DNA of 64,000 bases from Nepenthes gracilis (GCA_033239525.1 BSYO01000014.1:10090021-10154020); one strand, 5' to 3'; counted from the first letter of the stretch, positions 24,761 through 37,582 are shown. The notes: generated by a model not told the origin, from the sequence alone. Translations and numbers: made by a program.

Positions 24761-24879
24761 CTAATATTGGCAATGCATTTGCATCTCAAGTAGTCACAGC
24801 AAAAGCTCATCCTAAGGCACTTGGCTTCCTTACTGTTTGCCTCAAAGGATGAGGACAATCATGATCATATGGCCAGGTT

Positions 24880-25689
24880 GGCCATATTGAAGTAGGCTCC
24901 TAAAATCTTGTAGCACGGCCTCCCACCATGAGATTTGCCACAATGTGGGCATACAGGCATTGTTGATTGAGGGCCTGGTACACTCTAGATTTTAGCACTT
25001 TTCTTCCTCTTTCTTGTCAGCTTGAACTTCTTGTGGGATCCTCTTGAACCTAAATTTTGTCCTAAACTTTGGCCTCCATGGCGTGCAGTCTTCTTTTTAA
25101 CGAATTTCTCCATCTCCAACTCCTACTCAAATAAGAGAGTTTGGTCGAACACATTCCCATAAGTCCTCAACTTCAATGTCACTAGTTGTCTCTAGATTTC
25201 ATCCTTCAAGCCTTGCAACATGTTCTTGCCTTTCTTGCCCCATCATGGACCATATGAGAGGCATAATAGGACAGCTCCGTGAATTTGGCATCATATTCTA
25301 CCAATGTTCGATTCCCTTGCTGCAGACAGACAAATTCGTCCTCCTTTTATTCCCTTAAACTCGTCGGAAAATCCTTGGCCGTAAAGGCCTCCATGAACAA
25401 ATCCCAAGAGATCTCTTCATTCTCCAAACCCATAACTCTCTTCTTCATCGACCACTAATGATTCGCTTCACATTCTAACTTAAAGGAAGTGAATATCACC
25501 TTATCCTCCTCCAAGCATCATATCACAGCAAAAACTTTTTCAATTCTCTAGATTTAGATTTTAGTCTTCCTAAAATCTAGGTCGTATTACTATCGATTCC
25601 ATCACATCTGTCATCCTTGCCATAATATTTAAGTACTCCTCACAATCAAGGCGAGAACTAGGTCCAACATTGCCTCCTTGTCTTGTCAT
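24880..25689 (-). pseudogene. gag remnant with zinc knuckle
   Basis: The ATG at 25689-25687 begins MTRQGGNVGPSSRLDCEEYL, matched by a plus-strand copy at 44588. Further on, FMEAFTAKDFPTSLRE and QQGNRTLVEYDAKFTELSYY are the Retrotrans_gag capsid segment. A zinc-knuckle-like block, VCPHCGKSHGGRPCY, lies near 24950. Several in-frame stops interrupt it. It formerly encoded the capsid/nucleocapsid of the particle. Confidence 0.8.
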
Positions 25690-25973
25690 TTTTTAATCCT
25701 ATCACAAAATATTAATCGGATTAGATCCTTAAAACAAAATTAATCAAATTCAATCCTCAAACCAATTAAGGCATCTCCTTATGACTTCTCTTATACCACT
25801 TTGACCTATTATGTCCTAAATTCCAACCTAATCATTTATAATTAAACAAATTGCCATCTAATTAATATTTAGATATAAACTTCACATTGATACATTGATC
25901 GATCACAATAATATAATATAAATCTTAAATAGGATCCAAATATATGCCATGTCATTATGTGGCTTCGACACCA

Positions 25974-26880
25974 ATCCAAACCGTGACATTAAACATTACG
26001 TAAGGAACTATATCTATCCAATGACAAAATAAGAGTACAACAACTTAAATAAAATTCATAACAACTGCTAAAAACTAAAAATCACAACCATGTCTAATAA
26101 CTGAAAACTAGACATCTAATCATCAAACAACCAACATCCCACAACTACTGATCATAATCATCAAAAACCATATCCACATGATACTAATTAAACAAACATT
26201 CGTCTAATAACTTACAAACCAAACTTTGATTAACATAACCACGTTAAACTACTATCCAAAATGTAACATACTACATTAACTACCCAAAATTAAAATATAG
26301 CAACACCTATTCATAATTTCAGACTCTACATTCTTTGAATAATATCATCCTTCAGTCTTGATTGTCCTGCAGGTACCCAAGTCTCTTATCTAAAGGAGTT
26401 AGTAAATAAGAAACAATGAGTGTCAAAAGCTCAACAAGGCATCTAATTTAACAAATAATCATATATAATTTGCATTCAAAATGTATCGTAAGTTATCGAA
26501 TGGAAAATGAATCATAATCTGATGCAATGCTATGAAATTTTCATAAAACTTATATAGAAAATTTAGATTAATCTTTTTTAGAATTATTTATCATGTTCTT
26601 ATTCATTTCTTATCATCTAAAATTTGATTTTCTTGGGGACCAAGGGTTAGTAGGCTATATAAACTAAAGTAGCAGACAATCAAAACCCGCGTTATATTTG
26701 TTTCCATACAACCAAAGGTTGAACGCTATTATTTAATATTCGTAAGTAAGCCATCATCACATAATTCTATAAATGGGGCTGAGCATCGCTTTCTCTCACA
26801 AATGATAGGTTCAAACCTTGATTTACTATTATAATATACTACCCTGTGAAATATAACTATGGTCTATTATATATTCTTAT
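25974..26880 (-). mobile_element. 3' part of the chromovirus 5' LTR, truncated
   Basis: Continues rightward from the primer-binding site at 25961-25973. It resembles the end of the plus-strand LTR before 44286 (both have ACTCCTTA/GTTCCTTA followed by an A/T-rich end). On the minus strand an acceptor-like CTCCTTTAG|AT at 26390/26389 is followed by a frame ending GYLQDNQD-stop at 26352. No LTR start (TGTAACGCC) is seen to the right, so the promoter half is lost. Confidence 0.6.
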
Positions 26881-27027
26881 GAAAACTTTATACTTTTCTT
26901 CATTCTTCTAAATTTTTTCAATTCTAGAAAAATAATCAAAACTACATCGATTTGAGCAGGAGAATCGGAATGAGCCACTTGACGTTGTATTGAGAGGTCC
27001 TTAAGTTTTATCCTACTTGTTTTCCTC

Positions 27028-27237
27028 TTACGTCTCTTTACTGAAAAAACATTCTCTTGCCTCTTGAGGCTCCCATTCAGTTTGCGACAAAATCTCAGGA
27101 GAAAATAGGTGATCCTTATTCTTATCATTAAAAGAATCGGCCTTCTCTCGGAGGGATTCAACCAGAGTTGAAGCCTCCTCCTTAATAGTAATTTTACCCA
27201 CAAATGATTCCAATACATTTTCACATTCATTCGAAAA
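27028..27237 (-). pseudogene. Fragment of an unrecognised coding sequence
   Basis: A minus-strand frame has ordinary protein-like composition (FVGKITIKEEASTLVESLRE, then HLFSPEILSQTEWEPQEARE) and not the low-complexity bias of nearby frames. It begins without a clear start and stops at 27028. I do not recognise it; it could be a captured host exon or part of an element. Low confidence that it was ever a gene. Confidence 0.3.
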
Positions 27238-27320
27238 GTCAATAGAAATTTTAATTAAAAAAAATATCTATCTTTTTAATTCTTTACAGATTCATGAATT
27301 ATCCCGTGTAAATTTAATTC

Positions 27321-28867
27321 GTGGGGATATAATGAAATCTAGTCACCGCTTTGAGAGAATTGAAAGATGACTTTAATGGGCATAGAGTTCAATTCCAGTC
27401 TACGAAGACTAAAAAAGATACAAAGGTTGCATAAATACATAATCGAGTTAGCATGAAACCTAGCCAAGAAATATTGGAATGCCAAGAGAAGAAACAATGA
27501 TCTTGAAAGGAGGGTTTTTTGCACGCACATCAAATCTGCGCAGAATTCTTAGGGTTCTCCATATGCAATAGGGAGACGAAGTCAACTCTTTAGATGGGTT
27601 TCGGCCATACATGGTGATAAACTCACTTGGAGAAGAATTTGCTCTATCGTCTTTGAAGGGCCCGGAGCGCGTGGGTAATGACATCAATAAAACAAATAAG
27701 ACAAAATTTTCCCTTTGGCTTGACAAAACTCGTAAAAATATTATAACGAGATAAAGCTTCTACGCCTAGTGATACAAAAAATCTTGTAGCTGCAGATATC
27801 ACCGATGTGATGAAAATCACTACTTGTATTTCGGGTCTGGAGAAAGAGCTAAGAAGACGAGAATTGTTAAAGATAAAAGAGTGAAGGAAAGTCAAAACAT
27901 TTGAAAACTCAAAGGAAGTATATCAAATCTTGTGAAAAATAATGGGTGGTGAAAGAGGGATCAGTGCCAAATTTATAGTAGTTCTTTTAGTATCTAAAAA
28001 CGCACAATTTTGAAATAAATTGAAGAAATTTAAATCCATGAGTCAATCAGAAAGGAAATTGGGTTCTAGCCGTCCTCATCATGGGCAAAATGATGAGTTG
28101 AGCGGCAGGGCACGAATGGGTGTAGAACGGTGGACACCTATCAAAAGGTAGATTGGCCGGCCCGATTCAAAAAAATGGGAATTTCAATATACCAACAAAG
28201 CATATATCGAAAGGGAGGAAACGAAACAAGCATGATACGGCTCACGTTGCAAGTTTAAGGACTTAGTTCAAATTGAACTAGTCTTGTAACTTTGCTACTG
28301 GGATCGCCACCCGTAGATATCAAAAATTTGCCACCTGATGAATATTAATTTTTGCTGAGCGACGAGCAATCAAACTCCGTGATGACCCGCCCAACCACGG
28401 CCAATGAAAAGAGACCAAATGGAAGACAGAGTGAAGGCGAAAAATCTTTTCACTAGACATGCGGGTTTGAAAAGAGTATTTTTGGCTATCCCGGAGCGAA
28501 AATTTTTTCACTTGCGTGCATAGATTGTTTTTGGCCATTACATATGTAAATCAAATATTTTTTCATTAATGTATATTTTTACGCCAGAGACGGCCGAGAC
28601 CCTGAAAATTTTCCGAGAAGGGGAAAAAATTTTTGGCCATCCCTAAAATTTTCCCACAGACTCCTTTTTTCACCATCCCTAAAAGTCTTTTTACTCCTAA
28701 AGAAGGTGGGTGAGAGTATTTTTTGGAACTTGTAGAGCCTTGAAAAGTTTTCTCTGAAAAAAGCAGGGTTTTTTAGCACCTCCATTAATTTTAAGGCCAT
28801 ATTTATATTGGAGCCAAAAACGATAGTTTTACTACCTAGTAATTTTGTTCATACCGATAATTTTGCC
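27321..28867 (-). mobile_element. LTR-like unit, copy A
   Basis: Shares long exact blocks with 29104-30189 (for example GTGGGGATATAATGAA, TTTAAGGACTTAGTTCAAAT, ACTACCTAGTAATTTTG), broken by many small extra segments. The minus strand has CTATAAATTT (27979-27970), with minisatellite-like U3 sequence upstream (28440-28760), so it resembles a minus-strand LTR. No ends or TSD were found. Confidence 0.55.
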
Positions 28868-29103
28868 CCCACCCGATTATGTGCTTTGGCCATTCGAGCG
28901 GGAAGCGAGCGGGGAGGTTCGGGTTTTTAGGCTCGAGCCGCTGGCCAGGCACTAGGCGACGGGCGGCCTTTGGAAGGGCCCGAGTGCGTGGAGGGTGGAC
29001 TGAATGAATTTTAATGAATTTTAAACCGACAACCCACAACCCGACATCAATAAAACAATACATATGATCACGGAATATGTCAATAAGACAAATGTCTCTA
29101 ACA
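28868..29103. other. Spacer between the two LTR-like copies, G+C-richer
   Basis: Contains GAGCGGGAAGCGAGCGGGG and AAGGGCCCGAGTGCG. Pieces close to these and to GACATCAATAAAACAA also turn up as extra segments inside copy A (about 27655-27700). No coding signal. Confidence 0.5.
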
Positions 29104-30189
29104 GTGGGGATATAATGAAACCTAGTCACCGCTTTGAGAGAATTGAAAGATGACTTTAATGGGCATAGAGTTCAATTCCAGGTCTACGAAGACTAAAAAA
29201 GATACAAAGGTTGCATAAATACATAATCGAGTTAGCATGAAACCTAGCCAATGGAATGCCCAGATCAAAAAGGATTTGCAGTAGTTCTCCTGCAATAGGG
29301 AGTCGAAGTTAACTCTTTAGATGGGTTTCATACATGGTGATAAACTCACTTGGAGGAGAATTTGCTCTATCGTCTTCAGTGGGTAACGCGAACTGAATTT
29401 TCTTTGAAATATTATAACGAGAGTAAAGCTTCTCAATCTTGGCTGCAGATATCACCGATCGGAAATCACTAACTGGAGAAAGAGCTAAGAAGACGAAATT
29501 GTTAAAGATAAAGAGGAAAGAAAGTCAAAACTTTGAAAACTCTGAGTTCTGTGAAAAATAATGGGTGGTGAAACAGTGCCAAATTTATAGTAGTTCTTTT
29601 AGTATCTAAAACGGCACAATTTTGAAATAAATTGAAGAGATTTAAATCCATGAGTCAATCCAAAATTGCGTTCTAGCCGTCCTCATCATAAATGATGAGT
29701 TGACACGATAGAACGGTGGACACCTATCAAACAAGGATTGGCCAGATTCAAAATAGCCTAATTTCCAATATACTTATCGAAAACACAAACCGGTTGCAAG
29801 TTTAAGGACTTAGTTCAAATTGAACTAGTCTTGTAACTTTGCTACTCCGGTAGTTTGCCACCTGGTAATTTTGGCTAGTCCGAAAATCTTTTCACTCCAG
29901 TATTTTTGGCTATCCCTGAAATTTTTTCACTTCGGTGTTTTTGGCCATTTCTGAAATTTTTTCATTCCGGTATTTTCGGCCATCCCTGAAAATTTTCCAC
30001 TCTGAAATTTTTGGCCATCCCTAAAAATTTTTCCACCTGGTATTTTTCACCATCCCTAAAATTTTTTTACTCCAGTATTTTTTGGCCACCCTTGAAAATT
30101 TTCTACTCCAGCATTTTTAGCCTCCATTAATTTTGGCCTTTCTGATAGTTTTACTACCTAGTAATTTTGTTCATACCGATAATTTTGCC
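29104..30189 (-). mobile_element. LTR-like unit, copy B
   Basis: Second copy of the unit at 27321-28867, about 460 bp shorter. Minus-strand TATA-like CTATAAATTT at 29590-29581. The shared blocks are almost identical while the gaps between them differ completely in length. Right of about 29880 it passes into a minisatellite. Confidence 0.55.
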
Positions 30190-30420
30190 ACCCGATAATT
30201 TTGGCCATTCCAGTAGCTTTCCTACATGGTAATTTTGGCCATCTTGGTAATTTTGCTATCGGTAATTTTGCTATCCGGTAATTTTTACCATTACGGTAGT
30301 TTTGATACCTGATAATTTCGGCCATTCTAGTAAATTTTTGCCAGTCTGGTAAATTTGCCACTTCAGTATTCCTGGCCACTCTGAAATTTTGTCATTCCGA
30401 AATGTTTTCACTCCAAACTG
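29880..30420. repeat. Minisatellite, ~33-37-bp units
   Basis: About 15 degenerate units with the core TTTTTGGCCATCCCTGAAAT, TTTTTCACTCCGGTAT and later GGTAATTTTGGCCAT. It lies upstream of the minus-strand TATA-like site of copy B, i.e. in its U3. The Lys/Asn/Tyr/Trp-rich frame across it (30158-30379) is an artefact. Confidence 0.85.
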
Positions 30421-31100
30421 CCTGGACCTGATTTGCTTCTTAATATCATGTGTATATGATTTAGATCGAGGCCAACATCAGACTATTGCTATGATAACAA
30501 GTGTGATACAAAAGCATAAGCGGTTTTTCTAATTATTAAGTGCAAAATATTTTCCCACAGCAGTAGGATATTCATTGCCATAAGAAATTAGGAGTGAATT
30601 TGCAAAGAATCGTTAGACAAAGAAAATCAAATCAGTGTTGACGTGATAAAAGAAATTCCTTCCATCAACAGATATGCCGAAGGGTGAATTTTCAAACCTC
30701 CAGCATGCGGTGATAATGATGGGCACGGTCAAATTTAGATTGACCCAAATAGAGGAGCCCAATAAAAAGGAGGCCCAGCGAAAAAGTGACCCTGTACATG
30801 GCGTAAAATGGATTGGATTCATGCCAATGCCCATGAGCCACGGTTAAATTTGGTTCATGTTCCCACTTTCGAACAATGAAGAATAACCAACCATAACCGG
30901 CAGCCCTTATCCAAAATGCTAGACTTAAAACTATTTTTCCTTATCTAAGATAGTTATAAGTACGAACAAAAATGGGTGAGCATTATCAAAACCGTCCCAA
31001 CATTATAAAGGAAGCTCTTGGATATAGAATGGGGGCAAACTCATTCCCTCCCAATTAGACACAAGAGCAAAAAATACGAAACAAAGCAATTAAATGAATA
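30421..31100. other. Possible LTR edge and leader remnant
   Basis: At 30490-30510 the plus strand reads GCTATGATAACAAGTGTGAT. Its reverse complement looks like an LTR end (..CACA) plus a decayed primer site (TTGTTATCATAGC). A TATAAAG at about 31002 with a leader-like stretch follows. No coding domain. The assignment is tentative. Confidence 0.3.
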
Positions 31101-33420
31101 CTTTTTCATTTCTGATGGCATCTTTCTTTTATATAAAAAAATATTTTTCTAATTTGAATATCGGAGAGTCTATCATGGAATAATCCCTGTAGGTGATCTG
31201 ATTCTTCTATTTTTATTTATAGTGTACAGGTTTTAAGTTTTTAAAAATATCGATCGGATTTATGTGATTCAAGTCAACCAGACAAGGAGACTTGAGGTAG
31301 AAATCTAGATCCGTCTAAAATCTGGATCCCAAAACGCATCATATTCTATTACTGTACAACCAATCTATAATTTTATTTTATTTATTTTTTGAATCAGGCT
31401 TATATTTATTTAATTTAATAAATTTGGAATAACTTTTACAAGATGTTAGAAAAATAGTTTTTTTACCTTAGAAATAGAAAATCATATGCAACATAAAATT
31501 CATATTTTATAATTAAATAGAAAAACAATTTCCCCTTTTTCTTTAGTAAATGTTGTTTTAAATATTTTATATTAAATAAATGTAAGTTTTAAATTTAAAG
31601 AATGCATGTAATATGTAATATATAGGAGATATAAAAAAAAATGAAAGCATATAACAAATCCCTTTATAATGAAAAACAATTGAGCTTTATATGAAACTTC
31701 TACATCATACAACCTTGCTTGATCCAAATAATTATGTAAATAAAATAAACTATAAACTATAATTGTATTCAGCTTAATATCTTTAATAAAAATCGGCCAA
31801 GTTTAAATGCATTTCAATGAAATATTAATTACACAATTGTAGAGTATCAATTTTCGAGAATTCAAAATTTCCTTCCCGCTTCCCATGGTGGCCAGGGCCC
31901 TTTTCACTAAGAGACTATTTTTTTAATTAATCATTTTCTATGTTTCAATGGTATGGAAGAGATACAAAAATCATAATGTTTTTTATTAGTTATATATTTT
32001 CTAATCTAGTAAAGATATCTTAGTAATAATTTTTAGACCATCTATCATAGAAATGAGAACAGACCAAAGATATAATTTTAATATAGTTGGTATTTAATCT
32101 ATATGTATTCATGGTTGTAAGTACATTTTTTATTTTATATTTTTTTTATTATGAACATTGTAAATAAAAAAAAAAGTAATGAATATTACATCCTAAGGCT
32201 TGTTCTCTTATGCTTTAATTTCTTGATCTTAAGAAAATAATTTCTAATATTTTGAAGGCAAAACAATCTCATCCTACTTTGTCATATTAAATTATCATTA
32301 TTAGCCTTTAAAGAATCATCCTACCTTCGGGGTACATCAAAACAAGCACTAATTTTCCATTGCATATGAACTTAATCACAGGTTACGATAATTTATAAGG
32401 TTAAGTAAAATTGTTATGATTTTATTCACTATTACGGGTTCAATTTTTGCTGCTATAGGAGTGTAATTTATTTACTTATAAGGTATTTAATGGCAAGATT
32501 ATGCTTTCAAAGTTTGATCTAAATAAAATGGAGACTATTTCTTGTTGGTGGGGGAGCAAGAAATAATGCAAGATTCATGTCTAAATTATATATAATAGAA
32601 GCTTCCAATGTTTATTAGAGGTTTATTATGCATTTGTGGGCTTATTATCTAAAGAAAACACATTTTTTTGGTTGTCTATGACAGAGTTGGATTAAAACTA
32701 CTAACAAAAGTCATATAACTATTAAATTTAGAGAAGTATCTGAAAAAAACTCGTTAAGAGAAAAATAATTTCTAATCACAATAAATATATTAAATAGTAT
32801 AGATTTATTTAATGTAGTTAGCTTTTTAAAAAAATGTTATATAATACTGAATATTTTGACTTTATTCTAAGTCTTTCCTATGAGTAGATGCAGTGAAATT
32901 TGTGCTGCGTATGGAATATGGGAAACCAAAGACTGCATGAGAAATATTTAAGAGCACTTCTCATTGTGTTTGAAACATGGCTTAGTGGTATAATATTTAA
33001 TAATCAATTATTTTTATATTAATCCATTAAAATAAGATAAATAAGTAAGTAAGTAAATAAATATAATGAGATAAAAGATCATTAAATATATTCCATTTGA
33101 AACACTTGAGCAACTTACATAGCCACTATTCAAGGAATCGATCAGCCATTGAAACGCCCTTACCTGCAAAAGAACATAATTTAGAGAAGATTGGCATCCA
33201 AATGTCCATACCAAGAATCTCAAACAACGTCAAATTTTCCGGTTCGGAAAAAGATTTTGGGATTCTAGAAACAGCACAAATCACGTTGTTGCTTGGGACG
33301 AAAAGCCGACACTGATAATCGTTGCCTCTTTAATCGATACTCCTCTCGATGACTGCAAATACGCAGCCGTCGTCTTCCAAAGCTCATATTCCCCGTAATA
33401 CACACCACTCTTTCCATGTG
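31101..33420. other. A/T-rich intergenic DNA upstream of HSL2
   Basis: No gene, LTR or long repeat recognised. Homopolymer and A/T runs are frequent, for example around 32150 and 32820. The part nearest the gene should hold its promoter, but I cannot name a TATA box with confidence. Confidence 0.5.
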
Positions 33421-33493
33421 AGCCTTTTCTCTCTCTCCCTCTCCCTCTCCCTCTCGATATCTCTGTCTCTTCTCTGAGTTGCTTCTTCTTCAC

Positions 33494-33533
<40 letters not shown>

Positions 33534-33545
33534 TCTCTCTCTCGA
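33421..33545. repeat. (CT)n tracts in the HSL2 leader or promoter
   Basis: Two CT/CCCTCT tracts (about 33428-33455 and 33497-33545) lie 190-310 bases before the HSL2 start codon. Such pyrimidine patches are common around plant core promoters and 5' UTRs. Minus-strand Arg/Glu-rich frames here are artefacts. Confidence 0.85.
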
Positions 33546-33730
33546 TTTTTCTTTTGTTGTTTTAAAAAAGAACTGCAATTCCCGGAGAACCTGTTTGCCT
33601 CTATCCCTTTTAAATGATTTCCCAAAGTGTCTGAACCGTTTACCTCTCGAAACGACAACTTCCCCATAATTCTCATTCTAATTTTCTCCCTCCGACGGAA
33701 AACCCAACCGCTGCTTTCCCAATACAGAAA

Positions 33731-36700
33731 ATGGTTTCCTGGAAGCACAAATTCCTCTCCATTTCCTTTCTCTTGTTCTTCCTCTCGTGTCTTTATCGAG
33801 TTGATTCTACGAGCAGGGACTCTGACGTACTAATCCGGGTCAAGAATGCGGCTATTTCCGACCCGAATGGCCGGCTCAAGAATTGGGTCCCTTCTAGCGC
33901 CGACGCTCCTTGTAACTGGACCGGCGTTGCCTGCAATTCCAATCACTCTGTTATTTCCATCGACATCGGAAGTATGGGGCTCTCTGGTCCATTTCCGTCC
34001 GGTTTTTGTCTGGCTCGGACCCTCCAGAATCTTACTATCTCGGATAACTGCTTCAGCGGCACGATTTCCTCCGAGTCTCTGTCTCTCTGCTCTCAACTTC
34101 ATCACCTGAACATCTCGTCCAACGAGTTCGTGGGGAAAATGCCGGATTTCTCGCCGGACTTTTTGAACCTGCGTATTCTGGATTTTACTGCCAACAACTT
34201 CTCTGGCGACATCCCGGAGAGTTTCGGGCGGCTCCCGGCGCTGCAAGTGCTCAAGCTATATGGCAATTTTCTAGACGGCGTAATCCCCGAGTTCTTATGC
34301 AACCTCACAGAGTTGACTAATTTTGAGCTTGCCTATAACCCCTTCAAGCCGGGCCGCTTGCCTTTGGCAATCGGAAACCTGAAGAAGCTCGAGAACTTGT
34401 GGCTTCCATTCGCAAATCTAGTAGGCGAGATTCCGGTTTCCATCGGCGGCCTCGTCTCTCTTAAGAATCTCGATCTCTCTAGCAACTCCCTCTCCGGAAA
34501 TATTCCAGACACGATCGGCCAATTGAGAAGCGTTGTGCAGATAGAGCTCTATGAGAATCAGTTGTCTGGACAATTACCAGAAACTTTAGGGAACTTAACG
34601 AGTCTACTCAAATTTGATGCTTCACAGAACAATCTCACCGGACCACTGCCTGACCAGCTTGCTAAATTGCCTCTTCTTTCGTTGAATCTCAACGACAATC
34701 GATTACAGGGGAAGGTACCGGCGATATTAGCAGCAAATCCGAATTTACTTCAACTGAAGCTTTTCAATAATAGTTTTTCCGGTGAATTGCCGGAGGAATT
34801 AGGTTTAAATTCAGACTTGAATGATTTTGATGTTTCAACCAATAAATTTTCTGGTCCATTGCCTCCGACCCTTTGTCATAGGAAAAATCTCCGGCGCCTA
34901 ATTACTTTCAACAACAGATTTTCCGGTAATTTGCCCGAATCACTCGGAGATTGTACTTCTCTTGCTTACGTTCGGATCTTCGACAATTGTTTCTCCGACA
35001 CCTTACCTGCTCCTTTTTGGAGCTTACCTGAACTATACTTTCTTGAGCTCGCAAACAACAGATTTGAAGGCGTTATTCCTTCCACCATATCCGGTGCTTC
35101 GCGCCTAACTGCTCTGCTCCTTTCCGATAACAAATTTTATGGAGAATTGCCTCCCCAAATATGCTCGTTGCTTCAACTTGTGGACCTTGACCTAAGAAAG
35201 AACCATTTTAGTGGCGAACTCCCGCCTTGTGTGACGGCATTGAGCAATTTACAGAAGCTGGAACTACAAGAGAACGTATTTTCCGGCAAATTTCCGAGTA
35301 ATTTGAGTTCGTGGAGGAGTTTAACTGAGTTGAATTTATCAAACAACCAGTTCAGCGGCGAGATACCGAGTGAACTCGGAGACCTGCCAGTTTTAACTTA
35401 CTTGGATTTGTCTGACAACTCTTTCTCCGGCGAAATTCCATCCGAACTGTCGAAGATGAAGCTCAACAAATTCAATTTTTCAAACAACGAACTGAAGGGA
35501 CGAGTGCCAGCTGGCTTAAACCGCCAGTTCTACGTCAACAGCTTGTTGGGCAACCCGAACCTCTGTAGCCCTGATCTCGAACAGCTCCATCCATGCCGGA
35601 AAACCCGGGCCGTATCCATTTACCTCGTGGCCACTTTATCCACCCTGACATTATTACTGGTCGCCCCATTATTTTGGTTTTACAAGTCGAAGCTATGCTC
35701 AAATGGCACCATTTCCAAGCGCTCATACCAAATAACCAAATTCCAACGGGTCGGGTTTGGGTTCAACGAGGAAGACATATTCTCTTCCTTGACAGACGAA
35801 AACCTAATAGGGACGGGAGGTTCGGGTCGTGTCTACCGAGTGAAGCTCAAGTCAGGTCAGATGGTGGCGGTTAAGAAACTATGGGGCGGTTACCGGATAC
35901 CTGAAACAGAGGCGGTGTTCCGATCGGAGGTGGAGACTCTGGGGAGCGCACGGCATCGCAATATCGTTAAATTGCTGTTCAGCTGCATAGGGGAGGACTT
36001 CATGGTGTTGGTTTACGAGTACATGGCCAACGGAAGTCTAGGGGACGTCTTGCATGGTGACGGGGGCGGAGGACTAGGGGACTGGCGCAGGCGGTCCATG
36101 ATAGCAGTCGGCGCCGCCCAAGGCTTGGCTTATCTGCACCACTACTGCGTGCCTGCTATCGTCCACCGGGATGTGAAGTCTAATAACATCTTGTTGGACG
36201 AGGAGTTCAGGCCTCGCGTCGCGGACTTCGGGCTGGCTAAGGCATTGAGACGCGAGGTGGGTGAGAGCGGTGGCTTCATGTCGCGTGTTGCTGGCTCCTA
36301 TGGCTATATCGCGCCAGGTTAGCATTTGAATTTGCTTTAATGTATGAGGCACATATCCTTTTATGTATTATTAAAATATTTTTATCTGTTTTTAGGTAAA
36401 TTTATTAATATAAATAGATAAAAAAGAAATATAATATAAAAATAATTTTTAAAAATATTTAAAATATTTTTTTCTAAAAATATTTAAAATATTTTTTTCT
36501 AAAAATATTTAAAAATGGTATTCTCAATATTTTTATCACTCAACAGGATCTTTGTATTGGGTTCTATAATTCTAGAGTAATTGGAAAGTGTCTATTTTTG
36601 GGGGGTCTATATAATTCAAGTCACAGTAATGGTGGCTGAATCTGCATACTAAATATGGAAGTTTTTTTTTTTTTTTTTTAGGGGGTGGGGGCGCTTATTT

Positions 36701-37582
36701 ATGTGCTTGTGGGGTATATAACCTATTGTTTTGCATTAAATAATAGGCAATATCGGTGATGAAAGGCAAGAAAAACGGAGCGATATTGTTTTTTCTTTAT
36801 GTTTTTTCTTGGCATGTAGTAAGGAGTATACTCATTACATTTGTTACCATATGTATCTATAATTTCAGTATTAATAAATGACCCAATCTATAAAAATTTT
36901 CTCCCATTTCAAGCTCTTGTGGTAGACAGGTAAATTGTATATATTGCATAAATATTGTTTTTATTATTTAAATTAACAATCTTCGTATCATAATAGAACA
37001 TTATAAAATTATATCAAAACTCGTATCAAAATCTCTGATTTTAACATTGATAATTTGATAATTTACTTGTCTGTTTGTATAAAATTTAGTAAAATGACTA
37101 AATACGGTATTGGTTTGATTTTATCTACAAGCTCAATAGAGTTTAGATTTCTATATATATTTGATGGGTGACTATACTATATTTTGAGTATTTACGTTGG
37201 ATTAATGGCAGAGTATGGATACACATTGAAAGTCACCGAAAAGAGTGATGTCTACAGTTTTGGTGTAGTCCTAATGGAACTAGTGACTGGAAAGAGGCCA
37301 AACGACCCTTCCTTTTGCGAGAACAAGGGCTTAGTGAAGTGGGTGGCTGAGGCGGCTTTATCAGTGTCTCCTCAACCCGAAAGTGACGGCAGCAGCAGAG
37401 ATTTAGGTCAACTGGCTCAGATCATAGACCCAAAGATAAACCCATCTACTTACGACGTTGAAGAGATCAGAAATGTTGTAGAGATTGCTCTTCTTTGTAC
37501 GGCTACGTTTCCTATGAACAGGCCTTCCATGAGAAAGGTAGTTGAACTGCTCAAGGACCAACCAGTTCCCCATCAGAAATGA
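33731..37582 (+). CDS. HSL2: LRR receptor-like kinase, HAESA-LIKE 2 (two exons)
   Basis: Exon 1 33731-36317, intron 36318-37211 (GT..AG, 894 bp), exon 2 37212-37582; 985 residues, against 993 as I recall for Arabidopsis HSL2. Order: signal peptide (1-~26), LRR N-cap (~30-70, with CNWTGVAC), about 20 LRRs to ~600, C-cap cysteines ([13 protein letters not shown]), transmembrane helix (~628-650), kinase (~690-980). Kinase residues present: glycine loop GTGGSGRV (~694-701), Lys715 in VAVKK, HRD at 812-814 (RD class), DFG at 832-834. The intron splits the codon for Glu863 of APE. Extensive similarity to HSL2, e.g. ILSRVK/VLIRVK start, [33 protein letters not shown]. Known family role: plasma-membrane receptor for IDA peptides, acting with SERK co-receptors in floral organ abscission and cell separation. 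No stops or frameshifts, so probably functional. HSL1 or HAESA is less likely from the ectodomain. Confidence 0.93.
36318..37211 (+). other. HSL2: HSL2 intron
   Basis: Donor CCAG|GTTAGC and acceptor GGCAG|AG restore G+AG = Glu and the APE motif of the kinase. The intron is A/T-rich, has a 25-bp unit repeated about three times (36449-36519, TAAAAATATTTAAAATATTT) and a T-run followed by a G-run near 36662-36692. No inserted gene. Confidence 0.9.

Larger units (their letters stand above)
21346..25980 (-). mobile_element. Chromovirus-type Ty3/Gypsy internal region, gag to chromo tail
   Basis: Read on the minus strand, remnants follow the Ty3/Gypsy order: gag (from 25689), zinc knuckle (~24950), protease (~24700), RT (24377-23600), RNase H (~23400-22800), integrase (~22600-21850), C-terminal and chromo-like tail (21809-21365). 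The primer-binding side is TGGTGTCGAAGCC at 25961-25973. The motif style fits Tekay/Del chromoviruses. Dozens of stops and frameshifts make it a fossil. A related gag start on the plus strand lies at 44588. Confidence 0.85.

Noticed and set aside
28579..30379. Small minus-strand frames such as the Lys/Asn/Tyr-rich one at 30158-30379
   Set aside because: Generated by the GGCCATCC/GGTAATTTTGGCCAT minisatellite.
33830..34308. 138- and 68-codon minus-strand frames inside HSL2
   Set aside because: Antisense shadows of a G+C-richer exon; no independent support.
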